Source: an uncultured Bacillota bacterium
Lineage (GTDB): Bacteria; Bacillota_I; Bacilli_A; RF39; UBA660
Assembly: GCA_947650795.1 (NCBI GenBank)
Contig: CANSWR010000013.1
Coordinates: forward strand, 1 to 33,433
DNA: 33,433 bases
Direction: 5' to 3'
The notes beneath the pieces are model-generated. The model saw only the letters and a list, made by a program, of their open reading frames with translations. It had not been told where the DNA came from and ran no database searches. A program made the position numbers and the translations under genes. Of this stretch, positions 24,913-33,267 are shown in pieces (the stretch's first letter is position 1; the number at the start of each line of letters is the position of its first letter).

Positions 24913-25569
24913 TCATTTTTTAATAACTCTGTCTTTAACATGAAAATTAGGAAAAGCATTTGCAACACGTCTTGTAAATATCCCCATAGTTTGAAGTGCT
25001 TCTTTAACCTTAGCATTAATTTCTTCTGTTTGATCTGTAAGAACTTTATTTTCTACTCCCTTAATTCTATAAATAATCTTAGTAGAAACACTTACATCCA
25101 CCAAAAATAAAATAAATAATATAGAAGTAATAACTTTTAACAAAACTGGATCAATCAAAAACAAAATATCTTTAACAAAAGGATGAATAATATAAGTTAG
25201 AATAAGACCTAAAACCCCAAAAGCTATTATAATATCAAGACAAATTCTTCCATTTAAATTATATTTCTTTTGAGAATAATCCCACCATCTAGTCTTAAAA
25301 ATTTTCTCCATAATATAACTTGTAAAATACTCCAAAATAGAACAAATAATAACCGCCATACAAAATAGAACAATTGGATCATCTCTATATTTATCTAAGA
25401 AAATAATAATAAATAAACATCCAACACCATATATAGGACAAACAGGCCCTATTAAAAAACCACGGTTAACAAACTTTTTATCTATTACAAAACAATAAAT
25501 ACTTTCCATTATCCATCCTAAAAACGAATATAAAATAAATGAAATTAATAATATAAAAATTGAATTCAT
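24913..25569 (-). CDS. CmpB-like membrane protein (putative ABC-transporter type IV, PF06541)
   Basis: The 218-residue protein has five predicted membrane helices and the conserved family stretches GWIMESIYC (near residue 18), NRGFLIGPVCPIYG and EYFTSYIMEKIFKTRWWDYS, then NLNGRICL. A cytoplasmic helical tail follows from about residue 170. The family is widespread in Firmicutes and named as a permease by context, but its biochemical role is not established. It begins 18 bases after the first ABC transporter gene (AAGGGATATTTT before the ATG), so it is part of that operon and may form a complex with the transporters. Confidence 0.82.
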   Translation of the reverse strand: MNSIFILLISFILYSFLGWIMESIYCFVIDKKFVNRGFLIGPVCPIYGVGCLFIIIFLDKYRDDPIVLFCMAVIICSILEYFTSYIMEKIFKTRWWDYSQKKYNLNGRICLDIIIAFGVLGLILTYIIHPFVKDILFLIDPVLLKVITSILFILFLVDVSVSTKIIYRIKGVENKVLTDQTEEINAKVKEALQTMGIFTRRVANAFPNFHVKDRVIKK

Positions 25570-25587
25570 AAAATATCCCTTATCTTT

Positions 25588-27888
25588 CTACTCAGTTCTA
25601 AGAGCAATAACTGGGTCTTTCTTACTGGCCATTCTAGATGGAATCGCACCACCTATTAAAGTTAATAAAATATTAATTATCACTAAAATAACAGCATGTA
25701 TAATATTAAGTTTAGCTACATTTGCAAGTCCAGATAAATCCTCTAAAATAATATTAACAGGTATAGTAAGAATATATGCAATTGCTATTCCAAGTACACC
25801 ACTTGCAAAACCAATAATAAATGTCTCAGCATTAAACACTCTCTTAACATCTTTTCCTCTGGCACCTAAAGCTCTTAAAATACCTATTTCCTTAGTTCTC
25901 TCAAGAACACTAATATAAGTAATAATTGCTATCATTATACTAGAAACAATTAGACTTATAGACGAAAAAGCTATCAAAACAATAGTAATCGCATCCATTA
26001 TATTTCCACTCAAACTTGAAATCATACTAGCCATATCTGTATATTGAATTGTATTTTCTTCTGTCTTATCTTTATTATAATCATCTAAATAAGTAGTTAT
26101 ACTATCTTTACTTTCAAAATCTTTAGGATATAAATAAATTATACTAGGAATACTTTCACTACCTAAATATGAAAGTATCATATCTTTATTATTTGTACTA
26201 TCTAAACTATTATCAAAAGGTTGACTACTTAAAATATTATAATTTAATTCTCTTTGTGCATTAACTATCTTAGAATTTTTATTTTTTTCTACAATTAATT
26301 TTGTTAATGCGTTAGTATATCCTATACCACTTCCAGAAGTCATAAGCTCTTTTTCTTTCTTGCCTCTTACAATAGCTTGAACTTTCAAAGTGATACTATT
26401 TTCACTATTATATAAACTTTCTAAATCTTGATTAGGAATAAAAGATTGTCCTAAACTTAAATAATATTCATCATTTATAGCTACTTTTAATGTTGCATTC
26501 ATTATATCATCAAAACTTACATCATCGCCATCTAATCCAAGTGCTTTAATACTACTTTTAAAAACTTGATTTTTACTATCAACTTGTAAAATAAGACCAG
26601 GTTCATCTTCATTAATTTCTCCAACCAAAACATCATAAAGATTATCTATAATGCCCTCATTATTTTCATTTGGATTAGTTGGAAGTAGTATCCAATTAGA
26701 ACTATCACTTACTAAATTATAACCATTTTCATTTTTATTTATAACATTTAAAGCTGTAACACTTTGATAAGAAACTCCAGATAAATATTTTTTATCTAAC
26801 TTTTTAATATATTCAATATAATCTGAAGTCAAAATGTTAGTATGCATCATACTTTCTTTAATATCTTCTTGAACAAAAACTTTTTTCTCATCTGTATATT
26901 TCTCTAATTTTTTATCACTATTCCCCATCATCTTTTCCATATTTTCTTCACTCATATTCATTGCTTGAGTACTAATAATTATTGGAGCTTGTGATAAAGA
27001 ATTTTTTTCAAATTTATCTACCTCTATTTTAAAACCATTAGAAAGTGACAAAACAAGTCCTATTCCAATTATACCTATACTAGAAGCAAATGCCGTTAAA
27101 AAAGTTCTTCCTTTTTTAGTTTTTATATTATTAAAAGATAATTTTAAAGCAGTCATGAAACTCATAGCAGTTTTTCTTATCTTAAATTTAGAATGATCAG
27201 CTTCTTCTTTATTGACTGGATTAGAATCACTTACATTCTTTCCATCCTTAAACTCTATTACTCTACTAGCATATTCTTTAGCAAGATCTGGATTATGTGT
27301 TACCATAATAACTAATTTATCTTTCGAAATTTCTTTTATTAAATCCATTATTTGTACACTTGTTTTTGTATCTAATGCACCTGTAGGTTCATCTGCTAAT
27401 ATTATATCAGGATCATTTACTAAAGCACGAGCAATCGCAACTCTTTGCATTTGACCACCAGAAAGTTGGTTGGGCTTTTTATGAGCATGTTCTAAAAGTC
27501 CTACTTTTTTTAAAGCTTCCTCTGCTTTTTTTCTTCTAGTTTTTTCCTTAACACCACTTAAAGTCATACCCATCATAGTATTATCTATGACACTAATATG
27601 TGGTATTAAATTATAACTTTGAAAAATGAAACCTACACAATTATTACGATACCTATCCCAATCTATTGCTTTAAATTTCTTAGTAGAAGTATTATTTATA
27701 ATTAAATCTCCATTATCATATCTATCAAGACCACCCAAAATATTAAGGAGAGTTGTCTTTCCACTTCCACTAGGACCCAAAATCGCAACAAATTCATTTT
27801 TTCTAAATTCAATAGAAACATCTTTTAGTGCATGTTGAACAAAATCCCCAGTTTTATAACTTTTATTAATTTTCTTTAATTCTAACAT
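25588..27888 (-). CDS. FtsX-type ABC transporter, fused ATPase and permease (first operon gene)
   Basis: The 766-residue protein has its ATPase domain at 1-225: Walker A GPSGSGKTT (38-46), LSGGQMQRV (142-150), Walker B IILADEPTGALD and the H-loop THN. The permease part has one helix at about 262-285, an outside domain of about 330 residues, and three C-terminal helices with ERTKEIGILRALGARGKD, the FtsX hallmark. It resembles the putative bacteriocin or antimicrobial-peptide exporters encoded as one chain in Mollicutes-like Firmicutes. GGAGATACAA precedes the ATG. It is transcribed away from a membrane-bound XRE regulator across a 211 bp gap, which is the probable control point. It is related to but clearly distinct from the 822-residue transporter at the end of the operon. 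Confidence 0.9.
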   Translation of the reverse strand: MLELKKINKSYKTGDFVQHALKDVSIEFRKNEFVAILGPSGSGKTTLLNILGGLDRYDNGDLIINNTSTKKFKAIDWDRYRNNCVGFIFQSYNLIPHISVIDNTMMGMTLSGVKEKTRRKKAEEALKKVGLLEHAHKKPNQLSGGQMQRVAIARALVNDPDIILADEPTGALDTKTSVQIMDLIKEISKDKLVIMVTHNPDLAKEYASRVIEFKDGKNVSDSNPVNKEEADHSKFKIRKTAMSFMTALKLSFNNIKTKKGRTFLTAFASSIGIIGIGLVLSLSNGFKIEVDKFEKNSLSQAPIIISTQAMNMSEENMEKMMGNSDKKLEKYTDEKKVFVQEDIKESMMHTNILTSDYIEYIKKLDKKYLSGVSYQSVTALNVINKNENGYNLVSDSSNWILLPTNPNENNEGIIDNLYDVLVGEINEDEPGLILQVDSKNQVFKSSIKALGLDGDDVSFDDIMNATLKVAINDEYYLSLGQSFIPNQDLESLYNSENSITLKVQAIVRGKKEKELMTSGSGIGYTNALTKLIVEKNKNSKIVNAQRELNYNILSSQPFDNSLDSTNNKDMILSYLGSESIPSIIYLYPKDFESKDSITTYLDDYNKDKTEENTIQYTDMASMISSLSGNIMDAITIVLIAFSSISLIVSSIMIAIITYISVLERTKEIGILRALGARGKDVKRVFNAETFIIGFASGVLGIAIAYILTIPVNIILEDLSGLANVAKLNIIHAVILVIINILLTLIGGAIPSRMASKKDPVIALRTE

Positions 27889-27988
27889 TTGTATCTCCTT
27901 TTGTTATTCACACCATTAATATTTTAATACATTTAAAAGAAAAATAATACTATTTTTTACTATTTTCTTCAAACAATCTATAATATAA

Positions 27989-28092
27989 CTAAAATATGTT
28001 ATAATATAAGAGACGCAACCCAAAATTAACATAAAAACAACTTGAACTTGGTTTTATGCAACTGGGTTTTATAATATATTATTGGCGAGGTG
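27989..28092 (+). promoter_or_regulatory. Promoter and leader hairpin of the XRE regulator, in the divergent control region
   Basis: A TATAAT at 28000-28005 would start a transcript near 28012. The leader then folds into nested arms: AACCCA (28017-28022) with TGGGTT (28063-28068), and inside it CATAAAA (28030-28036) with TTTTATG (28052-28058). A second TATAAT overlaps the end at 28070-28075, with TTGGTT 16 bases upstream as a possible -35. GAGGTG (28087-28092) precedes the ATG at 28100. The inverted repeat may be an operator for the XRE protein or an attenuator. It also lies upstream of the divergent ABC operon. Confidence 0.5.
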
Positions 28093-28099
28093 AAAGAAA

Positions 28100-29692
28100 A
28101 TGAAGTTTAGTGAAAAACTACAAAAACTTAGAAAAGATAACAATCTTAGTCAAGAACAACTTGCAGATAAATTAGATGTCTCAAGACAATCAGTATCTAA
28201 ATGGGAATCTGGACAAACATATCCTGAAATGGACAAATTACTTACAATGTGTAAAATTTTCAATATAACATTAGATGATTTAACAAATGATGAAATTAAA
28301 TATAATGAAGTTAAAACAAAAAACACAAATGCTTTTAGCAACCTAATTGACGACCTAATGTACATTATTGATAAAAGTTTCTCTATGTTCAAAAACATGT
28401 CATCAAAAACCAGAGGAAAAATTATAGGAGAATTAATTATTCTATTCTTAATATTATTTCTATTTAGAATTCCATTCTCATATATAGAAAGTCTAGGATA
28501 TTCTCTTAGTTACAATTTACCTAGAGGTGGCCAAGTATTTGCAAGTTTATGGTCATTTATAATAAATACTGTTTACTTAATTCTATTTATATTTACTTAT
28601 CTTTACATATATAAAACTCATTATTTAGATAAATATAAAGAAACACAGACTAATAAGAATGAAACTTCTAATGAGATAAAAGAAGAAGAAAAAAATGAGA
28701 TAAAAGAAAATAGCGAACCAAATAAAAACACTAAAAAAGAGTATAAAGAACCATCTCACTTTGGCGGAACATTATTCACTGCTTTAGGTAAAGTATCAAC
28801 ATTTTGCATTAAAGGTTTTCTAGCATTTATGTGTATTCCTTTCATTATAACATTAATTACATTATTCTTATGCGGAACAATAATGTTTGGTCTGTTATTT
28901 AAAGGAATAGTATACTTTGGAATGATTCTTCTCTTAATTGCTGGTTCAATCCTTAATATCATACTAATAAAAGCTATGTTATCATTTATATTCAATCTTA
29001 AGGTCAATGCAAGAATATTACTTATATTATTTTTAACGGGATTAGGACTTATAGGAATTGGAACTGGAATTACTGTAATTGAATTTGCTTCTACAGAATT
29101 TATTGATGAAGCTCCAAAATCAAAATATGAACTAACTACAAAAAATTATGAATATGAAATAAGTGACAATTTAATTATTCAAAGTTATCACAACATAACA
29201 GAAACTAAAGTTGATGAATCTTTAACTGACAAAGTAAAACTTGAAATTACTTATTATGATGATTTAATGAGAGTTCAACCTTTTGAAAATAACATTTATG
29301 ATTTTAATTCTATAGAAATATGGGCAAATGCAAAATGGAACAAAAACATTTTGAAAATATTTACAGATAATCTAAAAGAGAAAAAAATATATAATTATAA
29401 TGATTTATTTGAATACAAAGTTACTGTTTATACTTCATCTGCCAACATTGAAAAATTAAAAAATAATTATGATAACTTTGAAAAAGCTAAAAATGAAGCT
29501 TATAAACATTACTATAATAACGAAATAAATGACTTAAATATTGATATTAACAATTTAAACAATCAAATATATAATTTAGAAAATAAAATTGAAGAATTAA
29601 ATGATATTAATGAAAATTTACAAAACGAAAATATTGAACTCAAAGATAAAATACAGGAATATAAAAATAATTTACACAACTTATTAGATTAA
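28100..29692 (+). CDS. Membrane-anchored XRE-family regulator with external coiled-coil domain
   Basis: The 530-residue protein has an N-terminal HTH_3 DNA-binding domain (about 5-60; LSQEQLADKLDVSRQSVSKWESG). Predicted membrane helices lie at 108-124, 150-171, 240-262, 266-288 and 305-327, with a highly charged linker at 175-218. A C-terminal domain (330-530) ends in an Asn/Glu-rich coiled coil (about 470-528). An odd number of helices would put the DNA-binding and C-terminal domains on opposite sides, so the latter could sense an outside signal. Divergent placement from the ABC operon suggests it controls those transporters in response to envelope stress or peptides. This is inferred from layout. 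It is followed by a terminator and a small membrane protein. Confidence 0.82.
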   Translation: MKFSEKLQKLRKDNNLSQEQLADKLDVSRQSVSKWESGQTYPEMDKLLTMCKIFNITLDDLTNDEIKYNEVKTKNTNAFSNLIDDLMYIIDKSFSMFKNMSSKTRGKIIGELIILFLILFLFRIPFSYIESLGYSLSYNLPRGGQVFASLWSFIINTVYLILFIFTYLYIYKTHYLDKYKETQTNKNETSNEIKEEEKNEIKENSEPNKNTKKEYKEPSHFGGTLFTALGKVSTFCIKGFLAFMCIPFIITLITLFLCGTIMFGLLFKGIVYFGMILLLIAGSILNIILIKAMLSFIFNLKVNARILLILFLTGLGLIGIGTGITVIEFASTEFIDEAPKSKYELTTKNYEYEISDNLIIQSYHNITETKVDESLTDKVKLEITYYDDLMRVQPFENNIYDFNSIEIWANAKWNKNILKIFTDNLKEKKIYNYNDLFEYKVTVYTSSANIEKLKNNYDNFEKAKNEAYKHYYNNEINDLNIDINNLNNQIYNLENKIEELNDINENLQNENIELKDKIQEYKNNLHNLLD

Positions 29693-29713
29693 CCACTATT
29701 AAAGTGGTTTTTC
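29691..29713 (+). terminator. Terminator after the XRE regulator
   Basis: AACCACT (29691-29697) and AGTGGTT (29703-29709) form a 7 bp stem with a five-base loop followed by TTTTT. It overlaps the stop codon. Confidence 0.7.
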
Positions 29714-29761
29714 ATTTGATTTATAAAATTTTAAGAGTTAAAATATAAAAAAGGAGTCAAA

Positions 29762-30070
29762 ATGAAAGAAATAATTTTAATAATTACATACATTTTAATT
29801 TTTATTGCTCAAATAATTTTAATTAGATTATCACTAAAAAAACAAAAACTAAGTTTATGGATAATAACATATGGAGTAGAAATAATTACAATAATTTCAT
29901 CTTTAATTTTAATGATATATTATTTACAACCAAACTCTTATAACTCTCAATCAGGGAATGAAAATCTATATATATTTATAGCATTTAATATTTACTCAAT
30001 TACATTCTTTATAACATATATAATTGGAACAGTGCTAAAATATAAAAAAAAGCATCTTAAATCTAAATAG
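29762..30070 (+). CDS. Small three-helix membrane protein
   Basis: The 102-residue protein has hydrophobic segments at about 4-24, 33-55 and 68-92 and a basic tail (KYKKKHLKSK), which suggests the C-terminus stays in the cytoplasm. AAAAAGGAG precedes the ATG by seven bases, so the start is firm. It follows the XRE regulator in the same direction beyond a modest terminator and may be partly co-transcribed. No family is recognised. An accessory or immunity-type role beside the transporter module is possible but unsupported. Confidence 0.65.
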   Translation: MKEIILIITYILIFIAQIILIRLSLKKQKLSLWIITYGVEIITIISSLILMIYYLQPNSYNSQSGNENLYIFIAFNIYSITFFITYIIGTVLKYKKKHLKSK

Positions 30071-30100
30071 GCTCTTCCGAAAGTTTTCGGAAAACCATAT

Positions 30101-30127
30101 AAAAGCAGAATTAATTCTGCTTTTTTT
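30101..30127 (+). terminator. Strong terminator
   Basis: AAAAGCAGAA (30101-30110) and TTCTGCTTTT (30115-30124) pair perfectly around TTAA, followed by more T. A second small hairpin, TTCCGA/TCGGAA, lies just before it near 30075-30091 and is followed by AAAA rather than T. Confidence 0.8.
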
Positions 30128-30185
30128 GATAGTTTAAAAATGGGTCGATTGCTATTTTGAAATCACTAATATTGTCTTAGGTTGA

Positions 30186-30988
30186 CTAAAAATTTAACCA
30201 ACATCTTTTAAAAAGGTTGCATAATTTTTGTTTTCTATATACAATATGTTTGATAAGTTTAAATTTGTTGTTGTTACCTTCAACAAATCCAGAATTTATT
30301 TTATTGGATATTGCGTTTTGAACGGCAGCAATATCCTTTTTTAATCCATTACAAAATGACTTTATACTATTCTTATATTTTTGTATAAAATCATTTAAAT
30401 TACTTATATTATTACTAAAAACATATTATGGAAATCTAAAAAAATATTTTTAATAGTTTCTATAATAAGAAATTTATTAGCTATTATACTTATATTTTCA
30501 TTTATAGATTTGTTTTTTTAGCTTCATCCAAAGTTAATAGATTCTTAAATAATTCATATAGTGTTATAATAATTTCATCTTTCGCATATTCATATTGATT
30601 AAAGGTAGTAATATTTCTATGCCATTATTTGAACTCATAATACTAATATAGTTTCTTAATGACATATCATTACCAGTGTATCCAATTTTCTTGATATAAG
30701 CAAAAATATATTCAAAACTTATTCCATCTACTAACATTTTGTAAATAATATTACAATAAGAGGCCATTTTATTTTCTTTTGTGTTGTATGTCTTTTTTTT
30801 CTTTTACTTTTTCTATTTCATCATTTGTCATTTTTAAATATTTTTTTATAGAAGATATACTAAAAACCATATTTTTTATTTAACTCATAAATAGTAAGAG
30901 AAGTTTGAACATAATCAAGATGCATAGCTTTAATTGTCTCATATTTTTTAATTCTATTTTCTGCCTGTTCATTACTACATACCACCAT
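30186..30988 (-). pseudogene. ISL3-type transposase remnant lacking its catalytic core
   Basis: Pieces of one transposase are readable on the minus strand in several frames. First comes MVVCSNEQAENRIKKYETIK and an HTH-like stretch (IYELNKKYGF / SISSIKKYLK) with a frame change. Then comes MASYCNIIYKMLVDGISFEYIFAYI ... YTGNDMSLRNYI (30564-30767) in another frame. Finally a C-terminal part, DIAAVQNAISNKINSGFVEGNNNKFKL then IVYRKQKLCNLFKRCW, ends at TAG 30186-30188; its GF(V)EGNNNKFKLIK motif is characteristic of ISL3/IS1165-type DDE transposases. The stretch that should hold the catalytic acids is missing: about 800 bp remain of an expected ~1.3-1.6 kb. It is clearly dead. Element ends and target repeats could not be identified. 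Confidence 0.7.
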
Positions 30989-31049
30989 TTTATTATATAG
31001 TAATTATATCAAATTTTTACTCTTTTTCTCTGAATATTATATAAGATGT

Positions 31050-31078
31050 TTGAGAAATAAACATTATTATTGTACAAT
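31050..31078 (+). promoter_or_regulatory. Promoter of the tRNA-Cys remnant
   Basis: TTGAGA (31050-31055), a 17-base spacer and TACAAT (31073-31078) lie just upstream of the tRNA-like sequence; the start of transcription would be near 31085. The promoter seems intact although the gene is not. Confidence 0.6.
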
Positions 31079-31094
31079 TATCTTACAAGGCAAT

Positions 31095-31131
31095 GGCCCT
31101 ATAGCCAAGTGGTAAGGCATGGGACTGCAAC
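31095..31131 (+). pseudogene. tRNA-Cys (GCA) cut off after the anticodon loop
   Basis: The 5' half is a good tRNA-Cys: acceptor GGCCCTA, D-arm GCC...GGC with AGTGGTAA loop, anticodon stem TGGGA and loop CTGCAAC with anticodon GCA. From position 39 onward the sequence no longer pairs (expected TCCCA, found ATCTA), and no T-arm or acceptor 3' strand follows. The break is therefore at the 3' edge of the anticodon loop, a common crossover point for integrases that use tRNA genes. A terminator remains downstream at 31161. A functional tRNA-Cys must exist elsewhere. Confidence 0.8.
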
Positions 31132-31160
31132 ATCTATACTCTACCACTTAAATATAAATA

Positions 31161-31190
31161 AAAAAATTCCTTACATACGGGAATTTTTTT
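31161..31190 (+). terminator. Terminator downstream of the tRNA-Cys remnant
   Basis: AAAAAATTCC (31161-31170) and GGAATTTTTT (31180-31189) pair perfectly around a nine-base loop, with T-rich tails on the plus strand. It may have belonged to the original tRNA transcript. Confidence 0.7.
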
Positions 31191-31218
31191 ATTCGTATTT
31201 TATTATATTTTATTATTA

Positions 31219-31239
31219 GTGACGAATTTGTGACGAATT
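31219..31239. repeat. Tandem direct repeat GTGACGAATT
   Basis: Two exact copies of GTGACGAATT (31219-31228 and 31230-31239) are separated by one T. They lie between the truncated tRNA and the degraded secreted-protein gene, where an integrase arm-binding site of a lost element would be expected. No ORF spans them. Confidence 0.45.
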
Positions 31240-31320
31240 AAATCAAAACTATTCAAAATAATACAAAGTAATTTAATTACATCTAAATAATAAGGACTTT
31301 CAAATTTATTGCTCTTATTT

Positions 31321-32512
31321 TCATATTTCATAACTTTCTGTAGAAATATAATTAGTATCTTCTACAATATCATGAATTAAAATATTAACATCTAAATAAC
31401 GTTTATTAGTATCAAGATCCATACGTTTAAGAGTAGATTCTAATGAAACAACTTTTTTGTTTTCACTTTCGTAAACATTTTTATATTCATCTAAAGTTTC
31501 ATTAATTACTTTATTTTCATTAAAACTATTCATTTGTGGAATCTTATTAAATCTTGGAACACTTTCTTTATATAATCCCATATTATTATATATTTCTATT
31601 TTATTCTCTTTAACAAATACAGTATATCCCTTATTAGTTCTATATCCATCTACCATTAATACTAAATCATAAACATCATAAAAATCATTACTATTATATT
31701 CAATCTTGTAATTAGATTCATCTTTTATTTCAAATGCTTTATTCACATACTCTATAATATCACTCTTTGTAATTAAATCTTTATCTCTTTCTAAAATTTT
31801 TATTTCTCTATCATCAGTATTTTCATCTAAAGATAGTGTTTGTAAGCCTTTTAAAGTTTTATTCAAATAACTATTATCTTTAACTCCAATATGCCATGCT
31901 TTAGTACTATCAGATGGATAAAAATATGAATCAGCATAATTTATTGAATCATTTATAGTTCCACCTTGTGTTTGCTTTATCATAAATCTTTCAACCCAAT
32001 AAGCAGCATCATCACGTATTTGTGGTTTCTATCCCATAGAAATCTTAGCACCTAAAGCTTTTGAAGATGAAACTAAATTGTTAGATACGTCAAGTTGTCC
32101 AGTATTACATCCAAGATAAAATACTAAATCAGTATTGCCTAAATTTAAAGTATTAAGATTATTATAACTATATGAACTTTGACCAGTTGCATTATCTGAT
32201 TTTATTCCATAAGCATACATACCACCTTGCCAATTTTTATTCCAATACATCCTGCAAAAATAGTATACCACCACCACTAGCAGCATAAGTTGCTCAAGTT
32301 GTGGACATAGTAAGTGCATATGGATTCTCTATAGTCTTAGAATTATAACCTAAATGATTAGCATATTTTGTAAACATTTGAGCTTTATGTATAGTTTTAT
32401 GACTTGAAGAATATTCTCCTCCCACTGCAATAGAATTAGTTCTTGCAGCACTAAGATTTGGAGCAAAAACCATAAATACAAATAGCATTAAAAACATCAA
32501 TTTCTTTTTCAT
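31321..32512 (-). pseudogene. Secreted caspase-like (clan CD-type) protein, broken in at least three places
   Basis: The gene starts at ATG 32510-32512 with AAAAAGGAG upstream and a signal peptide (MKKKLMFLMLFVFMVF, cleavage near SAA). The frame ends at TGA 32294-32296 inside STT*ATYAASGGG, changes frame near 32250 around a strand that reads like GGGILFFAG, continues as NKNWQGGMYAYG and DLVFYLGCNTG, and meets TAG 32029-32031 in KISMG*KPQ where Trp is expected. It then reads on as DDAAYWVERF, INDSINYADS and a long C-terminal domain to 31321. LFFAG-H/x-G followed by a strand ending in Cys, then a GAK...W and a WVERF helix, is the order seen in caspase-like or CHAT-like peptidases with His/Cys dyads. 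The His position now reads Cys-Ile. The original was about 395 residues. Confidence 0.65.
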
Positions 32513-32526
32513 AACATTTCTCCTTT

Positions 32527-33249
32527 TTAATTATTTATTTCTCTTATTTCAACGATTCCAAAATCTTTAAATATCGAATTTATTGTATCATTTGTTTCTT
32601 TTCCCATAAATTCAAATTCATAACTTGAACCAATATGAAAATCTTTATTAGTATTAAGCATAACATCAGTAGTAATATCAAAATATTCTAAAGTAAGAAC
32701 AACTTCATTTAATAATCCTTTATCTACACCTAAAACTTTAAAAGTTTTAGTAAATGTGGCATTATCTTGTTTGCAAAAATTTTCTTTATAATACATTGAA
32801 TCAGGACCTATATAAACATCTTTTGTCTTATCATCTCGACCATTACATTTAATAATTGTTATACCATTATTAGAAATGGTAAGAGGTTTATAATCTTTAT
32901 ATTCCTTTGTTCCACCATCTAAAAATGTAATGTATGTTAAATTCTCATATAATTTTTCTAAGACATTAGGATTATCAATAATATATTCTTTTAACTCTTG
33001 CATATAATCATCAACAACAATAATACTATCTAAACAATAAGAATAAATATTATAACCATTTGCACTATAATATAAATCAGGTTTATAATTACAATTTGAA
33101 TTTTCTATTGTTCTCAAACCTAATACTTTACCATTGTTATTATTTGATTTTAATTTGATTTTATAAAAAAATACCAACACAACTATTAATAAAAATATAG
33201 TAAACAAACTAATTACTAAATTCAACACAAATTTTAACTTATCATTCAT
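32527..33249 (-). CDS. Single-pass membrane protein of unknown function
   Basis: The 240-residue protein has one N-terminal membrane helix (about 7-29) and an outside domain of about 205 residues, beta-rich, with several Cys (NSNCNYK, YSYCLDS, IKCNGRDD, NFCKQDN) that could form disulfides. GGTGAT lies six bases before the ATG. It is encoded 14 bases upstream of the caspase-like pseudogene and probably shared its transcript, so the two may once have worked together at the cell surface. The reading frame is intact. No family is recognised. Confidence 0.65.
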   Translation of the reverse strand: MNDKLKFVLNLVISLFTIFLLIVVLVFFYKIKLKSNNNNGKVLGLRTIENSNCNYKPDLYYSANGYNIYSYCLDSIIVVDDYMQELKEYIIDNPNVLEKLYENLTYITFLDGGTKEYKDYKPLTISNNGITIIKCNGRDDKTKDVYIGPDSMYYKENFCKQDNATFTKTFKVLGVDKGLLNEVVLTLEYFDITTDVMLNTNKDFHIGSSYEFEFMGKETNDTINSIFKDFGIVEIREINN

Positions 33250-33267
33250 TTTATCACCAACATTATT

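Noticed and set aside
30070..30095. GGCTCTTCCGAAAG as the terminal inverted repeat of the ISL3-type remnant
   Set aside because: No matching inverted copy was found at the other end near 30990-31030, so the end is unproven.
32029..32296. TGA/TAG read as Trp or another amino acid (recoding)
   Set aside because: Intact genes such as valS use TGG for Trp and end at normal stops, and this gene also has a frameshift, so recoding is not needed.
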